Origin: Syngnathus acus
Lineage: Eukaryota > Chordata > Actinopteri > Syngnathiformes > Syngnathidae
Direction of reading: 5' to 3'
Assembly: GCF_901709675.1 (NCBI RefSeq)
Contig: NC_051098.1
Coordinates: 11,059,918 to 11,123,917, forward strand
Length of the DNA: 64,000 nucleotides
A program made the position numbers and the translations under genes. The notes beneath the pieces are model-generated. The model saw nothing but the letters and a program-made list of their open reading frames with translations. It had not been told where the DNA came from and made no database searches. Below are positions 11,300 through 25,489 of this stretch, in pieces (position 1 is the first letter of the stretch; each line of letters opens with the position of its first letter).

Positions 11300-14200
11300 C
11301 ACAGCACCCGTGTGTACCTGCGTACCAATGATGCGCACCCCTGATGATAACTATACCGGATAGGTTTAAACACTGTTTTGAAATGTAGCAGGGATTCAAA
11401 AGTAACCAAAACAAACCCAATATTAAGATCCCAATCTTATTCTAACATTCTGCACCTTTTTTCAAAATTATATTTTGGTGAGGTGCAGAAGGATCCACAT
11501 ATGTGCGAAGCTAGCAAGAACCGAAGGCCCAGCAGGGACAAAACACCTCCAGAAAAAAAACGTCTGAGTGAAGGGCAGGCAGGAGGTGACAATGCTCCGC
11601 TGAGCGGGCAGTTGGCCACAGCTCAGGCACTACCCGCTTTGAAGCAGGATATGGGTCAAAAGGTTCTTCTGTAGGTGGAGGCTGCTGGCCACTGAAAATG
11701 AGACTTACACTGTTGGAAAGTGAACAAAATGGACAAAAGGCACCTGTCTGTACTGCAGAACATGGAAGATTAATGCAATGTTCATTAAAAATGTAGGTCA
11801 GTTTCAGCAGTTAGTCTTCTACATTTGATTACATGTTATTTTCAGAATTTTAACTGGATCACCAACCTCAAAGGATCTTTGTAACAATACAACTTGGAAT
11901 ATTTCATAAAAAAGGAGAAGTTAAGCTGTAGGAATGATGGAGGAGCTAACGTAGGCAGTCAATACCTTAAATCGCTAAAACTAGAACAAAGTATTGCGGC
12001 TTACAACTTTGTTTGACAGGCGTCAAGGAAGTTCACTTCATTTTTGTCTTCTCAACACAACTTGTTATTCTTTAAGACTAACTCAAATAACAAAATAAAG
12101 CAAAATGCAAACCTCATGAACTGAGATATGTTGACCTCCCTGATTTTTCACCAATATTTGAGTTGAATTCCAAAATTGCCGCAAAACCAAACCCATTCAG
12201 GTGACTTTTAGTGACGAGCTTGAAAATACGTATGAAACTCAAAGTGGCTAGCAAGGACTGTTCTCTCATCTGTTACAAGACAGGCATGTTCCTCTGTACA
12301 CATCCTGTGCCATCATGTCCTCTTTGCTCATACCCGATGAAGTACGTCCTTTAAATAATTAACATTTCTTTCATTTCTACTGCAAAACTTTGAAATATGT
12401 GACGTAAACCTTACATGGAATGTTAAAGTGCCATTTGCACATTTGTTGTGCTGCCATCTTTAGCTATTTTCACCAAACATTCACCATATTGGCACATGCA
12501 AGATTCATAAAGGATTGGAATGTGATAATTTTATGGTGAGCATGTAACTCATTTCTCATAGCTGTCAGATTATGACCAAAGTCAAAACACCATGTCCCCA
12601 CCTACGGAGCCCTGTTAAAACCATTACCTTCCAGCTTGTTGATTAAATGTGGCCATTGATTTCCAGAGAAAATTAGTCAAGTCCAGTGTCATCTGATGAG
12701 TGCTGTCAGCTCCCATATGGGCAGGGGAAGAGACAAAACCTGTGGGAGGTAGAACTCTGCATGAAAAATAAATGGAAAAGGAGTGGGAGTAACGGTAGAT
12801 AAAACTGCATCAGCCAACAAGTTATTGTTCCTGTTGAGAGCTGTTGGTAGCTTTCAGCAGCCTGAGGACTTGCATATTGATGCTCATGCAACAAGAGATG
12901 AGCACTTTATAGTAGGTCTGATATTTAACAATGTGTATTTTATGTTGTTTCAGTCTGTTAGTAAGAGAAAAAACGCAATCTGTTGACGTCTCCGTCCATA
13001 GCTCTGAGGTCTGTTGCTATAAATTCAGGTGTGAGGCTACCCTTGTAGATGTGAGCCACGGTATGTTCGGAAAGCCAGCAGACTGAGAGCCACAGCATCT
13101 CCTGACAAGATTGCACATTGCCAGGAGTTACCCATCTGTCAGAAGAAGCCCCATCATTGAACCAGATGCTTGACATTAAAAGCCTCGAGCAATGGCGAAC
13201 GACAAGAAGCCGCCTGCCACAACAGGAGAAGCCAGGATAGCAACTGTGTTGGGAGTAAAGTGTCATAATCTTCCCCAAAAGGGAAACTAAAAGACTGAAC
13301 TATGATCGGAATTCAAAATGACGACGAGGCATGTGAATTTGTCGGCTTTTTGTTGAGAAGACAAAAGCTGACATGAAAACAAATCCGACCGACTGTCGGA
13401 AATCTGGACTAAACTCCGCCACTGGTCGTACTGGGACTGAACAGCACACCAATTTCTTTCTGCCTGGATGCATTAACTTTGCGCTTTGTTGTTTTCATTC
13501 CAACTTAGGTTATAGAGGAAATTATTTATTGACTGAGCAGAAGATAAAAATGAATGGCTCTGATTTGTGTAGAAAAAGACAAGTGTGTGTAAAAGTTGGA
13601 AGTCAGAAAATTGGGAATTCAGCATTACCAACGTGTTGGAGACATACAGAGATAATTAGGCCAGGTTCTTCCGAGTGGAACTGACATGTAAATGCTTATG
13701 GATCAGGTCTAAATGCATGTAATCTAACTGAGCCCAAGGGCATGTGTTTAAGAGGGTGGAATAAAACCAAAGTTCAATAAAAAGGCTTTCCAGATTGCAG
13801 CAGTGGTGCAGTCTTGCTCTTCACAGATACACGCTATTTCTCATATTTGAACAATGAACGAAAATTAGTGACATGACCCTGAATAGAACAAAGAGCGACA
13901 ATATTACGATTTTTGACACTCATGTCATTTCTAGGTCATGTTATTTTCCTCCCATTCTCGCATTGGTAACTAATTGGATTTGTTTTGCACAATTGTTTTG
14001 CTGTCAGTATGACTCATGTTGCAAAAAATCCAAACACTATAGAATTTTGCCTGTCTACTTCTTACTTCCTTGCAGCACACAAGTAAGATCCTACAGTGAG
14101 TGTTGAAACCGGGGCACTCATGTTTGCAAAACCAGACTGTGATGGAGGAATGCTGAAATAATTCAACTCCAGTGTCAGGAGATGTGTCCGCAGTAGCGGC

Positions 14201-14305
14201 GAAAAATACATTAAGCCTTTTTTGAGAATGAATTTGACTTCCACAGTCAGAGATTGTGACAGGCAGCCATAGTTAAGGATGTCACCAGATCCAGAAGTCC
14301 ACATG
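11300..14305. other. Intron DNA, nothing recognised
   Basis: No exon, RNA gene or clear repeat. Open frames at 11378 and 13373 encode no family I know. Confidence 0.5.
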
Positions 14306-14308
14306 TGT

Positions 14309-14590
14309 TCATCTTACGGTTGCGCTGGCTGCAGACCAACCACTCCAAGCTTCTTTGATGACACTGATGACTGTGATGTCATCTCCAAATTTCAGGAGCT
14401 TGACAGCTGGAGGCATTGAGCTGCAGCTATTTGTGTGGGGAGAAGGGTTTCGCGAGATGAGGCATCCTAAGGGGGGGGTCCCTGGGGCTGATTGTGTTGC
14501 TGGATGAGGTGGTTTCACTGAGCCGCACCTGCTGAGTTTTGCCTGACAGGAAGCTGGAGATCAGAGCTTACATCATGGAGTGCAAGCAGG
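14309..14590 (-). mobile_element. LINE reverse-transcriptase fragment (decayed)
   Basis: On the minus strand the translation includes PPLGCLIS (compare SPQGCVLSPLL), then PAVKLLKFGDDITVISVIKE. That matches the LINE reverse-transcriptase palm around the catalytic F/YADD box (compare VKFADDTTVIGLI), here F-G-D-D at 14379-14390. Such motifs are typical of fish non-LTR retrotransposons of the Rex/L2/CR1 type. The piece lacks the other domains and carries frame breaks, so it is a dead, truncated copy. Family assignment beyond non-LTR is uncertain. Confidence 0.7.
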
Positions 14591-14599
14591 CTACAGATG

Positions 14600-17500
14600 C
14601 ACAGTGGTTTAGAAATTGGATTCTGGTGACGTCGAGCCTGAAAATATGTGCTTTACCCTTGGTGGAAATCAATGTGGCAATATATCAATAGTAATTTCTG
14701 TTAAATGTCAATGATTTTTTTTGGCTTCATAAATAGTGTGGTATTTTGCTTTTTTTTTTTCCTCAATCGTTTTGAATTGGTGCTGGAGAGAATTTCTATA
14801 GTTGTGATGCCGACAGGGTCGGTCGGGACTGCTGATTTAGAGCATCAACACTCACTTTGGAAATGTTTACCTACTTTAGAAATTGAATGATTTACTTTGG
14901 ACTTGCCATTTTCTGCTCTAAGCAACTCAAAGGTCACAATAAAGGCTGTGGGTAATTAATGTCAATAGCTTGGCAAAATTTAAGAGTTTGCTGAAATAAA
15001 TATTTTTTTCCACTTGTCTGGCATTTTCACTCCTAAAAATATGTTCCAGCATCATACATCATTTATGTCAGTTTAAAATGCAGAACAGGAACATGGCTTT
15101 ATTGGAGCTTTATTCATTGAGTTTATAGGCTTTTTTTTTTGTGTGTGTGTGGCTCTTTTAGATATTTTAATTTCTGGGATTATTTTGTTATCTGTGAGCA
15201 TTGATAATAATAATAATACTAATAACAAAAATTTGCAAAAATTGCTGTCTGTCTCTAGACATGAACTGAAAAAGTAAAACTCAAATCAAGTGCCAAAAAG
15301 AGGTTGCATCAACCTCGGGTTGTATTGAGTATGACGTTGAAGCTCAACGCCATCAATCACAGATTTTAACTATTGAGAAGGATGCGCTTGACTCGCATAC
15401 CAAAGTTTGTGTATCCTTGGAGTGATGGATGACAGACTCAGATCATCATCTACTTGAAAAAACGCCCTTCTGCTTATTATTTGTTATCGTCAAAGCGTAG
15501 TCCAACAGTCAACGGGAAGCAATGCGGGTATGGCCTCAGCACCTGTCCATGAGAGTGATGTGAGTCGGAGGGCCAAGATTTGGAAGGATTACCCTGCTTG
15601 AATCTAGCCATCAATGTCTTATCGCAGGTTAACTCTCATCTGCTTCTCCTGTGCGCACAAGTGTGTGCTCAGTGATGAGGGTGGTGAACCTCTGCAATTT
15701 TTTATTTTTTTTTTCTGTATGGGGATTTCGATTTGGTATCTCACTTTTTGGTACAAAGTTTGTTCCATTATTTTAGATCCCAGTATGAAATAATTATAAA
15801 TGACAGTTAATTGTCTTTGAACATTAAGGTTGCTAAAATAATTTTCCTTGCCCCCCCCCCTCCCCTTTTTTCTCTGCTCCCAATCCACTATGCTGCAAAT
15901 GAATCTTAACACAAAGATGAATCACAATTTGTTTTCCAATGAATAATGTAGCTTTTCTAGTCTAAGGAAAATCATATCTGTACTTACGCAGTGTCTGGTT
16001 TTACCCGTTTGATGTTAGATGATTATGAGGTTCTTTTTATTCCGTGTTGCGGCCATCATATTTGTTTGTTTAGTGTCTAGTTTTTGAATAATAAGAAGGT
16101 TTGCCTGTGGGGCTCTGAGGTTCCTGCTGCATGTGATTTAAAGGCAAAGATGCCTCCAGCATGGATGTCATCATTCAGGGTGTTGTGTTTGCACCCTGCT
16201 GAGCCTGTTTTATTTCATGTTAGTCAAGACTGCTGTTCAATTTGTTACAGAAGCAGAGCTCATGCATAACAAAATGTATGTTTATATGTAGATATAAATA
16301 TGAATACATGCATGGACTGACATGGCCATCATGGTCAGTTGTCTCAGTTTGGTGGAAGTACTTGGACTGACAAGTGATTTTGACATGTACATGGTAAGTC
16401 AGCAGAGACTCCTGCAGAATATATCAGGAGAGCTACTGACATTTCTTCTTTGCTGTTTTGTCAGATGAAAAATTCTACACCTAAAACTACTTTAAACAAG
16501 CGGAGGAAAAAAATATTTTGGATGGAATTCCGCATGACATCTTTGCTTTACGGTATTCTTATCATTTGTTATATACGTATGTACTAGTACTTTGAGTATT
16601 ATGACTTTTAAACATTTATCATTTGCCCCTGCCTCAATGACACTTTTTTTTAGAACTACATATATTCCCCAAAAATATCATGATATTCCTTTTTTTAATA
16701 ATGATGATATTATATTGCATTAAGTTGAAACTTTATTGAGATAATAGCTCAAGAATATTTCAAATTTAGAACAGTAAATAAAATGAATTAAAATTGTAAG
16801 TATAACAGATCCAGTGTCTGTTCACAAATTTTGCACTTGAGCAAATATTAAACATTTAGCAAAGGACTATTTAGGACTATGACAATGTTTTGTTCAAATG
16901 CCCCAATTTTACAATACCGTAATAAATCTGCAAATTACAAGATGCCTACTTTATCATTGTTGCACAACAATCATCATGAATCATGATTAATTGTAGTTAT
17001 CATGCCACGCACTCAAAGCTGAATCACATAATATGTAACATCACATTTAATAGGCTACTTCAAAGCGAACAAAAACATAACTGGAGACTAGTTAAATTTG
17101 TATAGTAGCCCTAACCTCCCATTCTATCACTCCCTCATTGCATGAATAATGGTAGTGTGACAGTTTTAATAAAGTTAAAAGGTTTCTGCTGTGAAGATTC
17201 AGACGCACACTTAAAGCTGTCATGGTCAGATATCCATCACAGTTGAATCCGGAGAGACGAGAGTTGGAGGATGTGCCAATGTGTTAAAGTGATTATAAAA
17301 AGAGAAACAAAAGCAGTTTACCCTTGAGATGGTATCATGATTGTCCTTTACAATTAGTTTGAGAGTTAATCAGATTTTGCACAGGTATGTTGTTCTTATA
17401 TCACTGATTGAATTAATTAAAGTGAGGCTTGATTGTTTTTGGTGGAGAAAAACAAAACAAATTTCCTGTCAATAATATTTAGATACAAACCTTTTTAGAT

Positions 17501-20500
17501 AGCAGATGATTTATTTTTAAATTACCATAATTAGCCAGTAGACTACAATGACATTTAGAAAATATTTTTTGTTGAACCTCAGCTAAACTGCCTGTGGTGG
17601 GATGAACTTTAAGAACGTTATTGGTCCTGCTACTACACTAGCGGTCCATTGGAGCTCCTTGGTCTCAGATTGGAAAAGGTTCAGCATATGTGACGCTCAA
17701 GAGACCCAAGGAATGACTCAAATGTTTTTCTTACTTATTTGGTATGCAGAAAAAATATTTGATTGGAGTAGGAAAATATTTGTCCATGATAATGCTCCAG
17801 CTAGTTTTTCCTACTTTGTCTTTACCAACATTTTATGAGCTAATTCAAAGTATAGTGAAGTCACAAGACATGACTTGTGCATGTCGACCTTGATTCAAAT
17901 CCTTGAAAGGGCAAAAATTAGGGATGCACAAACATCGGACTGGTAATGATCAGACCGAAATAGACCCCCAAAAAAATGTTGATGTTAATAAATAACTTAT
18001 CAAGGCATATGTTAAACTAAGATGACCTTCCAGTTATGAATCCAACACATTGCATAGCGTTTGTGTGCTGAGCGTAATTGTACAGCAGCATGTGGATCTC
18101 CACAATGTGTTGACTAAATGTGTTGATTTTGTCAGTTTCTGGTCTCTTTGCCTTTCCATTTTCGTCAGATATGGATGCAAGCGGTGGCACTTGTTGACAA
18201 AGTGAGGACACCCAGCGAAGAGCACTTTTTACAAGCAACAAATCCTCTCAGTTTGTCTGCGGGAGGTTGCGAGAAATGAGCACTCTCTCACAGTACCCGT
18301 CAAGATGGCTGGGCGACTTATTTACAAAAAGATAAAAAAAAGAAAAAAAAAAAAGGATGCAAACTGAAGTGCTAACTTTAATGGATGAGGAAGTTGATCA
18401 GGCTCAAACAGGAATTTGTTTGCTAAATGTGGCAAATTACTGCACATTTTATTGTGGGAGCCGAAAAAGCAAAAAAAAAAAATGTTTTAGGGTGTCATGA
18501 TTGTTTTGTAGATGCCGTCAAATGACATGAATGATACATAAATGTTTTTTTTGTAGGATTTTAAGAAATAAATAATTCACTTATGTGACTGTCAATGTAA
18601 TGAGCAGAGCTATTGTCTCTCACGAGCACAACAAAACCAACGCTCACTCCCCATTCTATAGTTTCAATTGGATTCTATGCTCCACCTTCACTCCCATTGC
18701 TGATGGTACCTTTTATTGAACACATTACGGTTTCCTTTGGGCATGAACCAAAAATGAGAAGGGTGATGGAAATGTGAAAGGAATATCAAATGAGTTTCTA
18801 AGCGGTCAACCTGTTTCAAATGATGCTGGGAAAAAAAATACAGTACAAAAAATTGAATAGTGTTCACATATATTTCATTAATTGAGATTGAATTAAGGAT
18901 GCATGTACAGCAAATGTTTTTGGGTGAACTTTCAGTGTATTGGAGAATTCATATTCAAATGAGAGGCACAAAGCAATGATTAGCAAGGAGATTTTCTGAG
19001 AATACAAATCCTCATCGTAATCTTGATCATGTTTAAGGTTTTCATCATCAGACTACAAGGCTACTCAGATTTATCATTTCGATTTCTACACCCCCCAGCC
19101 ACGTTACAGAACAAAATAATAATCTGCATTCTGATAAATATCTGCGTGCCGACTACAAATGGCTCCAGGTCTGTATGGAACAACAAGGGGAATACATTTG
19201 TTTATAACTGTTGGCTTTGAAACTGTGTGTGTTTTGAGTTGATTGCAAAGAAAGGTACAAAGTGGTCAGATTAAAACATTTCCGATTTAAGATACCATAT
19301 CCCAAAGTGTGGGGGTGTTCAAATTAATTATTCATAGCACTGGTTCACACTAAAAAGAAATTAAAAAAAAATTGCTGTCTCCCATTTGCAATTTTAAATT
19401 ATTTTATATATATTTTTCATTTTTTGTTTACTCATTTACACTATAAGCTTTTAAGTTTCCAAGTAGAGGTGGACAATATATTCATAACAAATTGCATTAA
19501 AGGATTACAAGCAACTGTATCGCAACACTCCTGAATGTTGAGTGTTTGTTTATTTATTTGGTTGGTTGTTTGTGAAATAATCTCATTGATTAATTAGATG
19601 TTTTTTGTAATAATTTTTATTTTTTTCAACAATTTATTTTAAGCAGCTTTAACAGAAGAAAGCTGAGTGTTAATTGTTATTCATCGTCTTGTCTCAGTCA
19701 TTTGATTGTCTGATTTTGGGGCACTTGATGCATTTTGTCAATCAGTAAAACCGTAGATGCCCACATAAGTACATTATTGCTTTGCTAATAATTCCTTAAA
19801 AGAACTCACAATAGGCCCATCTGGCTTCACTGATTAACAAGCACCGTTTTTCATTTAGTCCCAAGTAATTGATTTCGTGATTTCACCAATGAAGGAAAAA
19901 AGTCCACTCAAGGTTCGGTTAAGTGGTCGACCATGGTCAACGTCACTTCCACTCTGCTGACACGTTCTGTAGTTAATACATATTAAGATGACTTCAGGTC
20001 TACCTATAGAGACAACATCCAGCACATCATCATAGTCTGTCTTATTCACTGATGTATGAGACTTCTAATTCACTTGCTGTTTGTCTCAAAGAACAGAAAG
20101 GCACTCCTTCGTTGCACTGTCACACACGCACACTCGCACACAAACACAAACGGGTGCCCTTGGGACATGTGCTACCACAGGGACAGGCATGTTACATCGT
20201 GGCAAATGAGCTCGAGGAAGGAAAAAAGTATGTCAGTGGATGCTGAACCCAAGAGGCCTTGTAAAACTCACATTAAATGAAAGCAAGGCTGAGAGAAGAA
20301 AATACTTTCTTTTAAGCATGACACATTCACACAAATGCAAGCAAGGGCACTGTGTTTTGTATCTTTTGAATTTATATTTTCACTAGCGTTTATTTTTTAA
20401 TTTAGTTTACTTAATTTTTCATTTGACATATTTTCTCTTTCCTCATCATTATTTTATTGCAGCATCCTCTACGTTTTCATTTTGTTTTTTGTTTCTAAAT

Positions 20501-22890
20501 CATTTATACATAAAATCATTTCTATTGAGTGTTGAACAGGATTAGAAAATAACAGAAAAATAAAAGACAGCATGTAAAGACATTTATTACCCATGATTCA
20601 CTGTGGTGTCACTTTGTGATGAAAACATAAAATACTGTCCCAAACGCTGGCGCTAGCATTGTCGCACATGTAATTATCTCAACGCACGAAGCTCTAACAG
20701 CTGCGGTGCCTTCTTGTTGAAATGAATGCAGGATGGATGACCATCTACTGTACGCGATGCAGCAATATGTTGGGAAGGCAATGTGGGAAAAGAAAAACTC
20801 TCCCTTGGCTTTGTGGTAACGCCTGGAGTTTAGTGGTTTGCGGGACGAGCAGGCTTTCTACTGCTTGGATGGTCAAGAATAAATCCTATTTAAAGAGAAT
20901 GTCATATTTAAGGGAAAGCGTTGAAACAGTGTGATGGTCATAAACTTTCTTAAACTGGAGCTGCACTGCAGTAGAGGAAAGAGAAAAAATATCTAAGTGG
21001 CAATTTTTGTAGAGCTGCAATTGGTCAATGATGTGCTCCCAAAAACTGGAGCTGTCAAAACTGATCTTTTATTATTTCCGTCTACTAGAAACAAGTGTAT
21101 AATGACTTTTGGCACACCCAACAACAATGGCTCGAATTTGATGACAAATTTAATTATATTGATTTTGCACAAGACAAATACAAATTCAGGATAAGATTGA
21201 GGAGATTAATAAACTAGAGTAGCACTGATTAACATTTAGTGTATTAGGTGACACATGGCGACTGTGCCGTCATTGACCGTAATTCATTCCTGATGGCATT
21301 TGCTTAACTAATCAGTCAAGTATTACTGCAAGCCTGGCAGACTTTGACGCTTAAATTCTTCATATAAATCAGCAGACGGTGGATTGCGAGATTCACACTT
21401 GGCTTGAAGTGGTTCCATTAATCACTAATCGCCTCTAAAGATTCTTGTTGTTGCGCACACATAGAAAATGTATTGACATATTTCCTAAAAGCAATCATTA
21501 ATGGAATAATAATAATTCATTTAATGATAATCATTTTAAAATAACTTGGATTTTGCGACACACTGAAGAACAATAGAAAAGATAAAGCCATTCTTGCTAT
21601 GTTGACCAGTTCCAAGGTGATACTGGAGCGAGCACACGTTGTCTTTTCAGCACAGGCTTGCTGCTCTTATGCAACCGTCCATTCTCCACACTCAATTAGG
21701 ACACAGGTAATGGGTTCATGGCCTTGATTTTCATGCTAACAAATGCATCAGTGGGATGTTACTGAGCTTGTGAGCCAGCTACTGTTACTTTTTGTCATGC
21801 TGGATAATTTTGCTAAAACTATACCCTGTCTTTTATTTTAGAGCAAAAAATAAATAAATCACACGGCACAATATGTCATTATGTGTAATTGTATCATACT
21901 GGGATGCTGTAGTGACCTAGAAAGGAGACATTCACCAGGGAAATGAGAGGGATACAGATTTCACAGTTCAAAGCAAAGTGTCTAATAGACCTGAAAGCAT
22001 TTAAAGTCTACTTGTTGTGAAAACTCTCAGTATTATTGTAGGGAATAAAAGAAAGGAAAGACGCACTTGTTGAATGGTAATTAAATCAAAAGCCTTCATT
22101 CCACTGAGCAGCCAACAACAAATGAGAATGAATGAAGCGAATGAAGCGAATAAAAGAATCACTAAAAAAGTTGGCAAACATCTGGTGAATGTTTAACGAA
22201 CGTTTGCGACCTTGAATGAACCCTGACGTAAATGCAGCAATCACGTCCTTCGAAAACACTCGCAATTATTCATCCTTTGGAAACACTCGCAATTATTCAC
22301 CCAGTAGTGGGCTTAATATCGCTTCTATCATTTCTGTTCCAGGTTGGCTTCACTTGGGTTTCATCCCTCAGGTAGCAATGTTAGAGATTTGCTTAAGGCT
22401 CAGTAGACTCGAGTGAGTCAGGATAGTGTCTTTCTGGGGTACACTTGCTCCTGTGGGACACACACCTAACTATTTGTCCATATTTTCTAAAGGAAGTCAA
22501 ATGAGATCCAGATAGTTCGTGTGCTCATTTCCAAGATTACTGAATGTGAGTGCCGTGTGATTACACACATACTGTACTATATTGCGTCTCTGCTTGGAGA
22601 TGTCTTCTTTTATTATAGTTGCTCCACCTGTCCCTACGTCCCAGATGGCCTGCTGCCCAGCTGCTTAATGATGCCAGATTTCCCACATGAGCTCTGGCTA
22701 GAGCAGCTGTTTATGTGCAGTGACAGTCTTGTAAGAAGCACTGACGCTACTTGCCTGCGTGCACCTTCTTTATATTGGGACGCTGTGTAATTACGCAAAC
22801 ATGGCACCCTTGACAACTCAAATTAGGCTTGTTATAACTTGTTGTGAGAACTGAGGATGATGGGAAGGTAAGGAGCTGATATCTTCTCGA
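14600..22890. other. Intron DNA, almost no recognisable features
   Basis: The longest featureless part of the window. Small items only: T runs near 14750 and 15130, a C run at 15851-15862, A runs at 18337-18355 and 18470-18482, and AGGGATGCACAAACATCGG at about 17919-17937, which resembles the 'AGGGATGCACCGAT' end of a fish DNA repeat. Two ~23-bp direct repeats containing AAACACTCGCAATTATTCA lie at 22254-22300. Confidence 0.5.
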
Positions 22891-22895
22891 TCGTT

Positions 22896-22943
22896 CATTC
22901 GTTTATTCATTCATTCATCTTCTGTACCGCTTGTCCTCACGAG
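22896..22943 (-). repeat. 3'-tail fragment of a fish SINE-like element
   Basis: ATTCATTCATTCATCTTCTG then TACCGCTTGTCCTCACGAG is the reverse complement of the tail 'CT..GTGAGGATAAGCGGTACAGAAAATGGATGAATG' common in fish. It stops exactly at the left edge of the adjoining MITE. Confidence 0.65.
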
Positions 22944-22945
22944 TA

Positions 22946-23252
22946 CCGTATTTTCCGCACTATAAGGCGCACTGGATTATAAGGCGCACCTTCAATGAAT
23001 GGCCCATTTTAAAAATTTCTCCATATATAAGGTGCACCGGATTATTAGGTGCACCTTCAATAAATGGACAATTTTAAAACTTTGTCCATATATAAGATAT
23101 ATACATTTGGCCCGCGGGCCGGACTTTGGACACACCTGCTGAAGCGGCTCAATACTGGTCCATATATAAGGCGCACCTGATTATAAGGCGCACTGTCGGC
23201 TTTTGAGAAAATTGGAGGTTTTTAGGTGCGCCTTGTAGTGCGGAAAATACGG
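22946..23252. mobile_element. TA-flanked MITE with 27-bp inverted repeats, family 1
   Basis: The left end (22946-22972, CCGTATTTTCCGCACTATAA...) and the reverse complement of the right end (23226-23252) agree at 26 of 27 bases. TA flanks both sides (22944-22945 and 23253-23254), consistent with the TA target duplication of Tc1/mariner-like transposons. Internally the motif TATAAGGCGCACC recurs in variant forms in both arms (22970-23050 and 23162-23200). There is no transposase frame, so it is non-autonomous. A foreign fragment lies at 23107-23139. Confidence 0.85.
23107..23139. repeat. hAT-like repeat end embedded in the MITE
   Basis: TTGGCCCGCGGGCCGGACTT, followed by TGGACACACCTGC, resembles the end of a widespread vertebrate repeat (reverse complement CAGGGGTGTCCAAAGTCCGGCC). 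It is not part of the arm pattern of the MITE, so it looks like an insertion remnant or a captured segment. Confidence 0.5.
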
Positions 23253-23259
23253 TACTTTT

Positions 23260-24845
23260 TATGTAAAGTGACCGGCGATGGAAGGAGAGGACTAGCTTGA
23301 ACCCTCCCCACCGTTAAAATCAGTCAGATGTCAAAGATGCCACGATTAGCATTCAGTGGTCATGCACTCGAAGGAAAATGCTAATGCAAACACAATTTCA
23401 GACAAATGTCATTATCGGTGACATGTTGACATAATACACAAAGATTGATTAGAGCTGCTCCTGACAGCAAGGTTGACATAATGTCAATGTAATTTTGTTG
23501 TTCAGCAGAAACTTTTTTCCATCAAACGCTTGTTTGAAAATACATGTTTGTGTCTCGGAAAGTTTTTCATTCAAATGCAATTATTAAGTCAGATACAAAA
23601 GAAGGGAAAAGCACTGCAGTTTCCTGACTTCTGCTCTCAGGTCGCATTTTTTGTGATGTGAGAGGGATGTTTGAGGTGTGTTGAGAGCGAGAGGGACTGT
23701 AAGCCATTTCACGCAGTCTTTTACAAACACAGAGCTATGTAGTGTGAAATTGCCAAGTGCTGTTTAACTACACTGTGACTTTGAGACTTGTATCCATAGT
23801 GACTCATTCTTAGTAGCAAGAAGTTACCCCATCCATCAGAGACATGTGTTTCTTAGACTGACATTGTACCTTTTTTGTTTAGTGAATGGATTAACAACAA
23901 ACACGGGTGTCTTTAACAATGTCAAGAATTGATAATCATTAATCTATTATCAATGAGTTGTTCTTATTCGGGTTACAGATGCCGTTGGGTCAGACGAATA
24001 AATCCAGGACTTGTCGCTAGTCAATTGAAGTGCATGTATCGCCAACCTTTCACACTTCCAGCCAATAATTCACCAAAACCTGTCTCCGAGAAAAGTGGAG
24101 CAAACATATCACCTTTCCATAAACATGACAGAATGTAACTCGGAGCCTGAAACCTATTAAGCTTCTGGATCGTAACCACATGAGACAATGGCGGGGATGT
24201 ACGTTATTTACAGTTACATTATTAATGTGACACATCCATAAGAGGGGTGGCAGCACTTTCATACTCTCACAGTGTCATGTTTGGCCATGCCAAGGACTTT
24301 TAGTCTGCTCTTCCCTTAGTGAGAACAAACTTGTGTCTCTTGCATTTATTAACTTTTAATTGCCGTATATGCTGACATGCATGTTGACGCATGTGCCTCT
24401 GAAGTGGCTTGTAAAATGGGTTCCCTATAAAGGAAAAACATGCTCTGTAATAAGATTTACAAGTTATGCAGCTCCGTGAGTTAATGAAGGACTGATGGAG
24501 CTCCAGCTTCAGTTGTTCCCATTAGAATGCACTCCATGTTGTCATGAGTAGGAAGTGTTCCCTTGCCAAAACCTCCTACTCATCTTATGCAATAGAAGGA
24601 AATCCACTGATTAACAGTCTGTCAGCTGTATATGGTTTCATTAGTGAGTCTATCTGTCTATCTAATATTTCCTTCTTTTATCCCCCATGTTTGGAGAGCA
24701 CAAAGGAGTGTAACCTTGAGTTTGTTTCCAGCATAAAAGCAGGGACTACTTTCTTATTCCGTGTGTGCCGCTGCAGTAATGTCTGTCACAGCTCATTTCC
24801 CACTAGCATAGGAAATGCCAGCTGACACAAAGCTCAGGATTAACA
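23260..24845. other. Intron DNA, nothing recognised
   Basis: No exon, RNA gene or repeat I can support. Confidence 0.5.
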
Positions 24846-24848
24846 CGA

Positions 24849-25084
<236 letters not shown>

Positions 25085-25177
25085 ACATGTAAACACTCAA
25101 TCAAACATTTGTGATGTTTGGAATTCAAGTCTGCTTGTAGTTGCCTCCATCGTATAAACTACAGGTATCATTTATAT

Positions 25178-25482
25178 CATAGGTGTCAAACTCAAGGCCC
25201 GGGGGCCAGATATGGCCCGCCACATTTTAAGTGGCCCGCAAAGACAAATTGTGAATGGACTTCGTGTCAATACTAAAATTATAAAATGTCTTCACTTTCC
25301 AAAAATAGAATGTTTATTACATTGATCTTTTTAAAAGATTTGAACAGTTTTTACTAGTCTGTAATTTTAAAACTAGTTATAATCATTTGTTGTGTAGCCT
25401 ATACTGTATATAAGTCATAATGGCCCTCAGAAGGAAACTATGACAACGATGCGGCCCGAAAAAAATGAGTTTGACACCCCTG
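25178..25482 (+). mobile_element. hAT-like non-autonomous element, copy 1
   Basis: The left end is CATAGGTGTCAAACTCAAGG then CCCGGGGGCCAGATATGGCCCGC; the right end is ATGAGTTTGACACCCCTG. The ends form imperfect inverted repeats (CAxxGGTGTCAAACTCA). This repeat occurs widely in fish and other vertebrates and is usually attributed to hAT elements. I see no clean 8-bp target duplication. The internal part has no coding capacity. A second, reverse-oriented copy lies at 49479-49813. Confidence 0.8.
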
Positions 25483-25489
25483 AATATGT

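Noticed and set aside
22946-23252. CRISPR-like array from the repeated TATAAGGCGCACC motif
   Set aside because: Repeats are irregular, inverted between arms and part of a MITE with terminal inverted repeats in a vertebrate genome.
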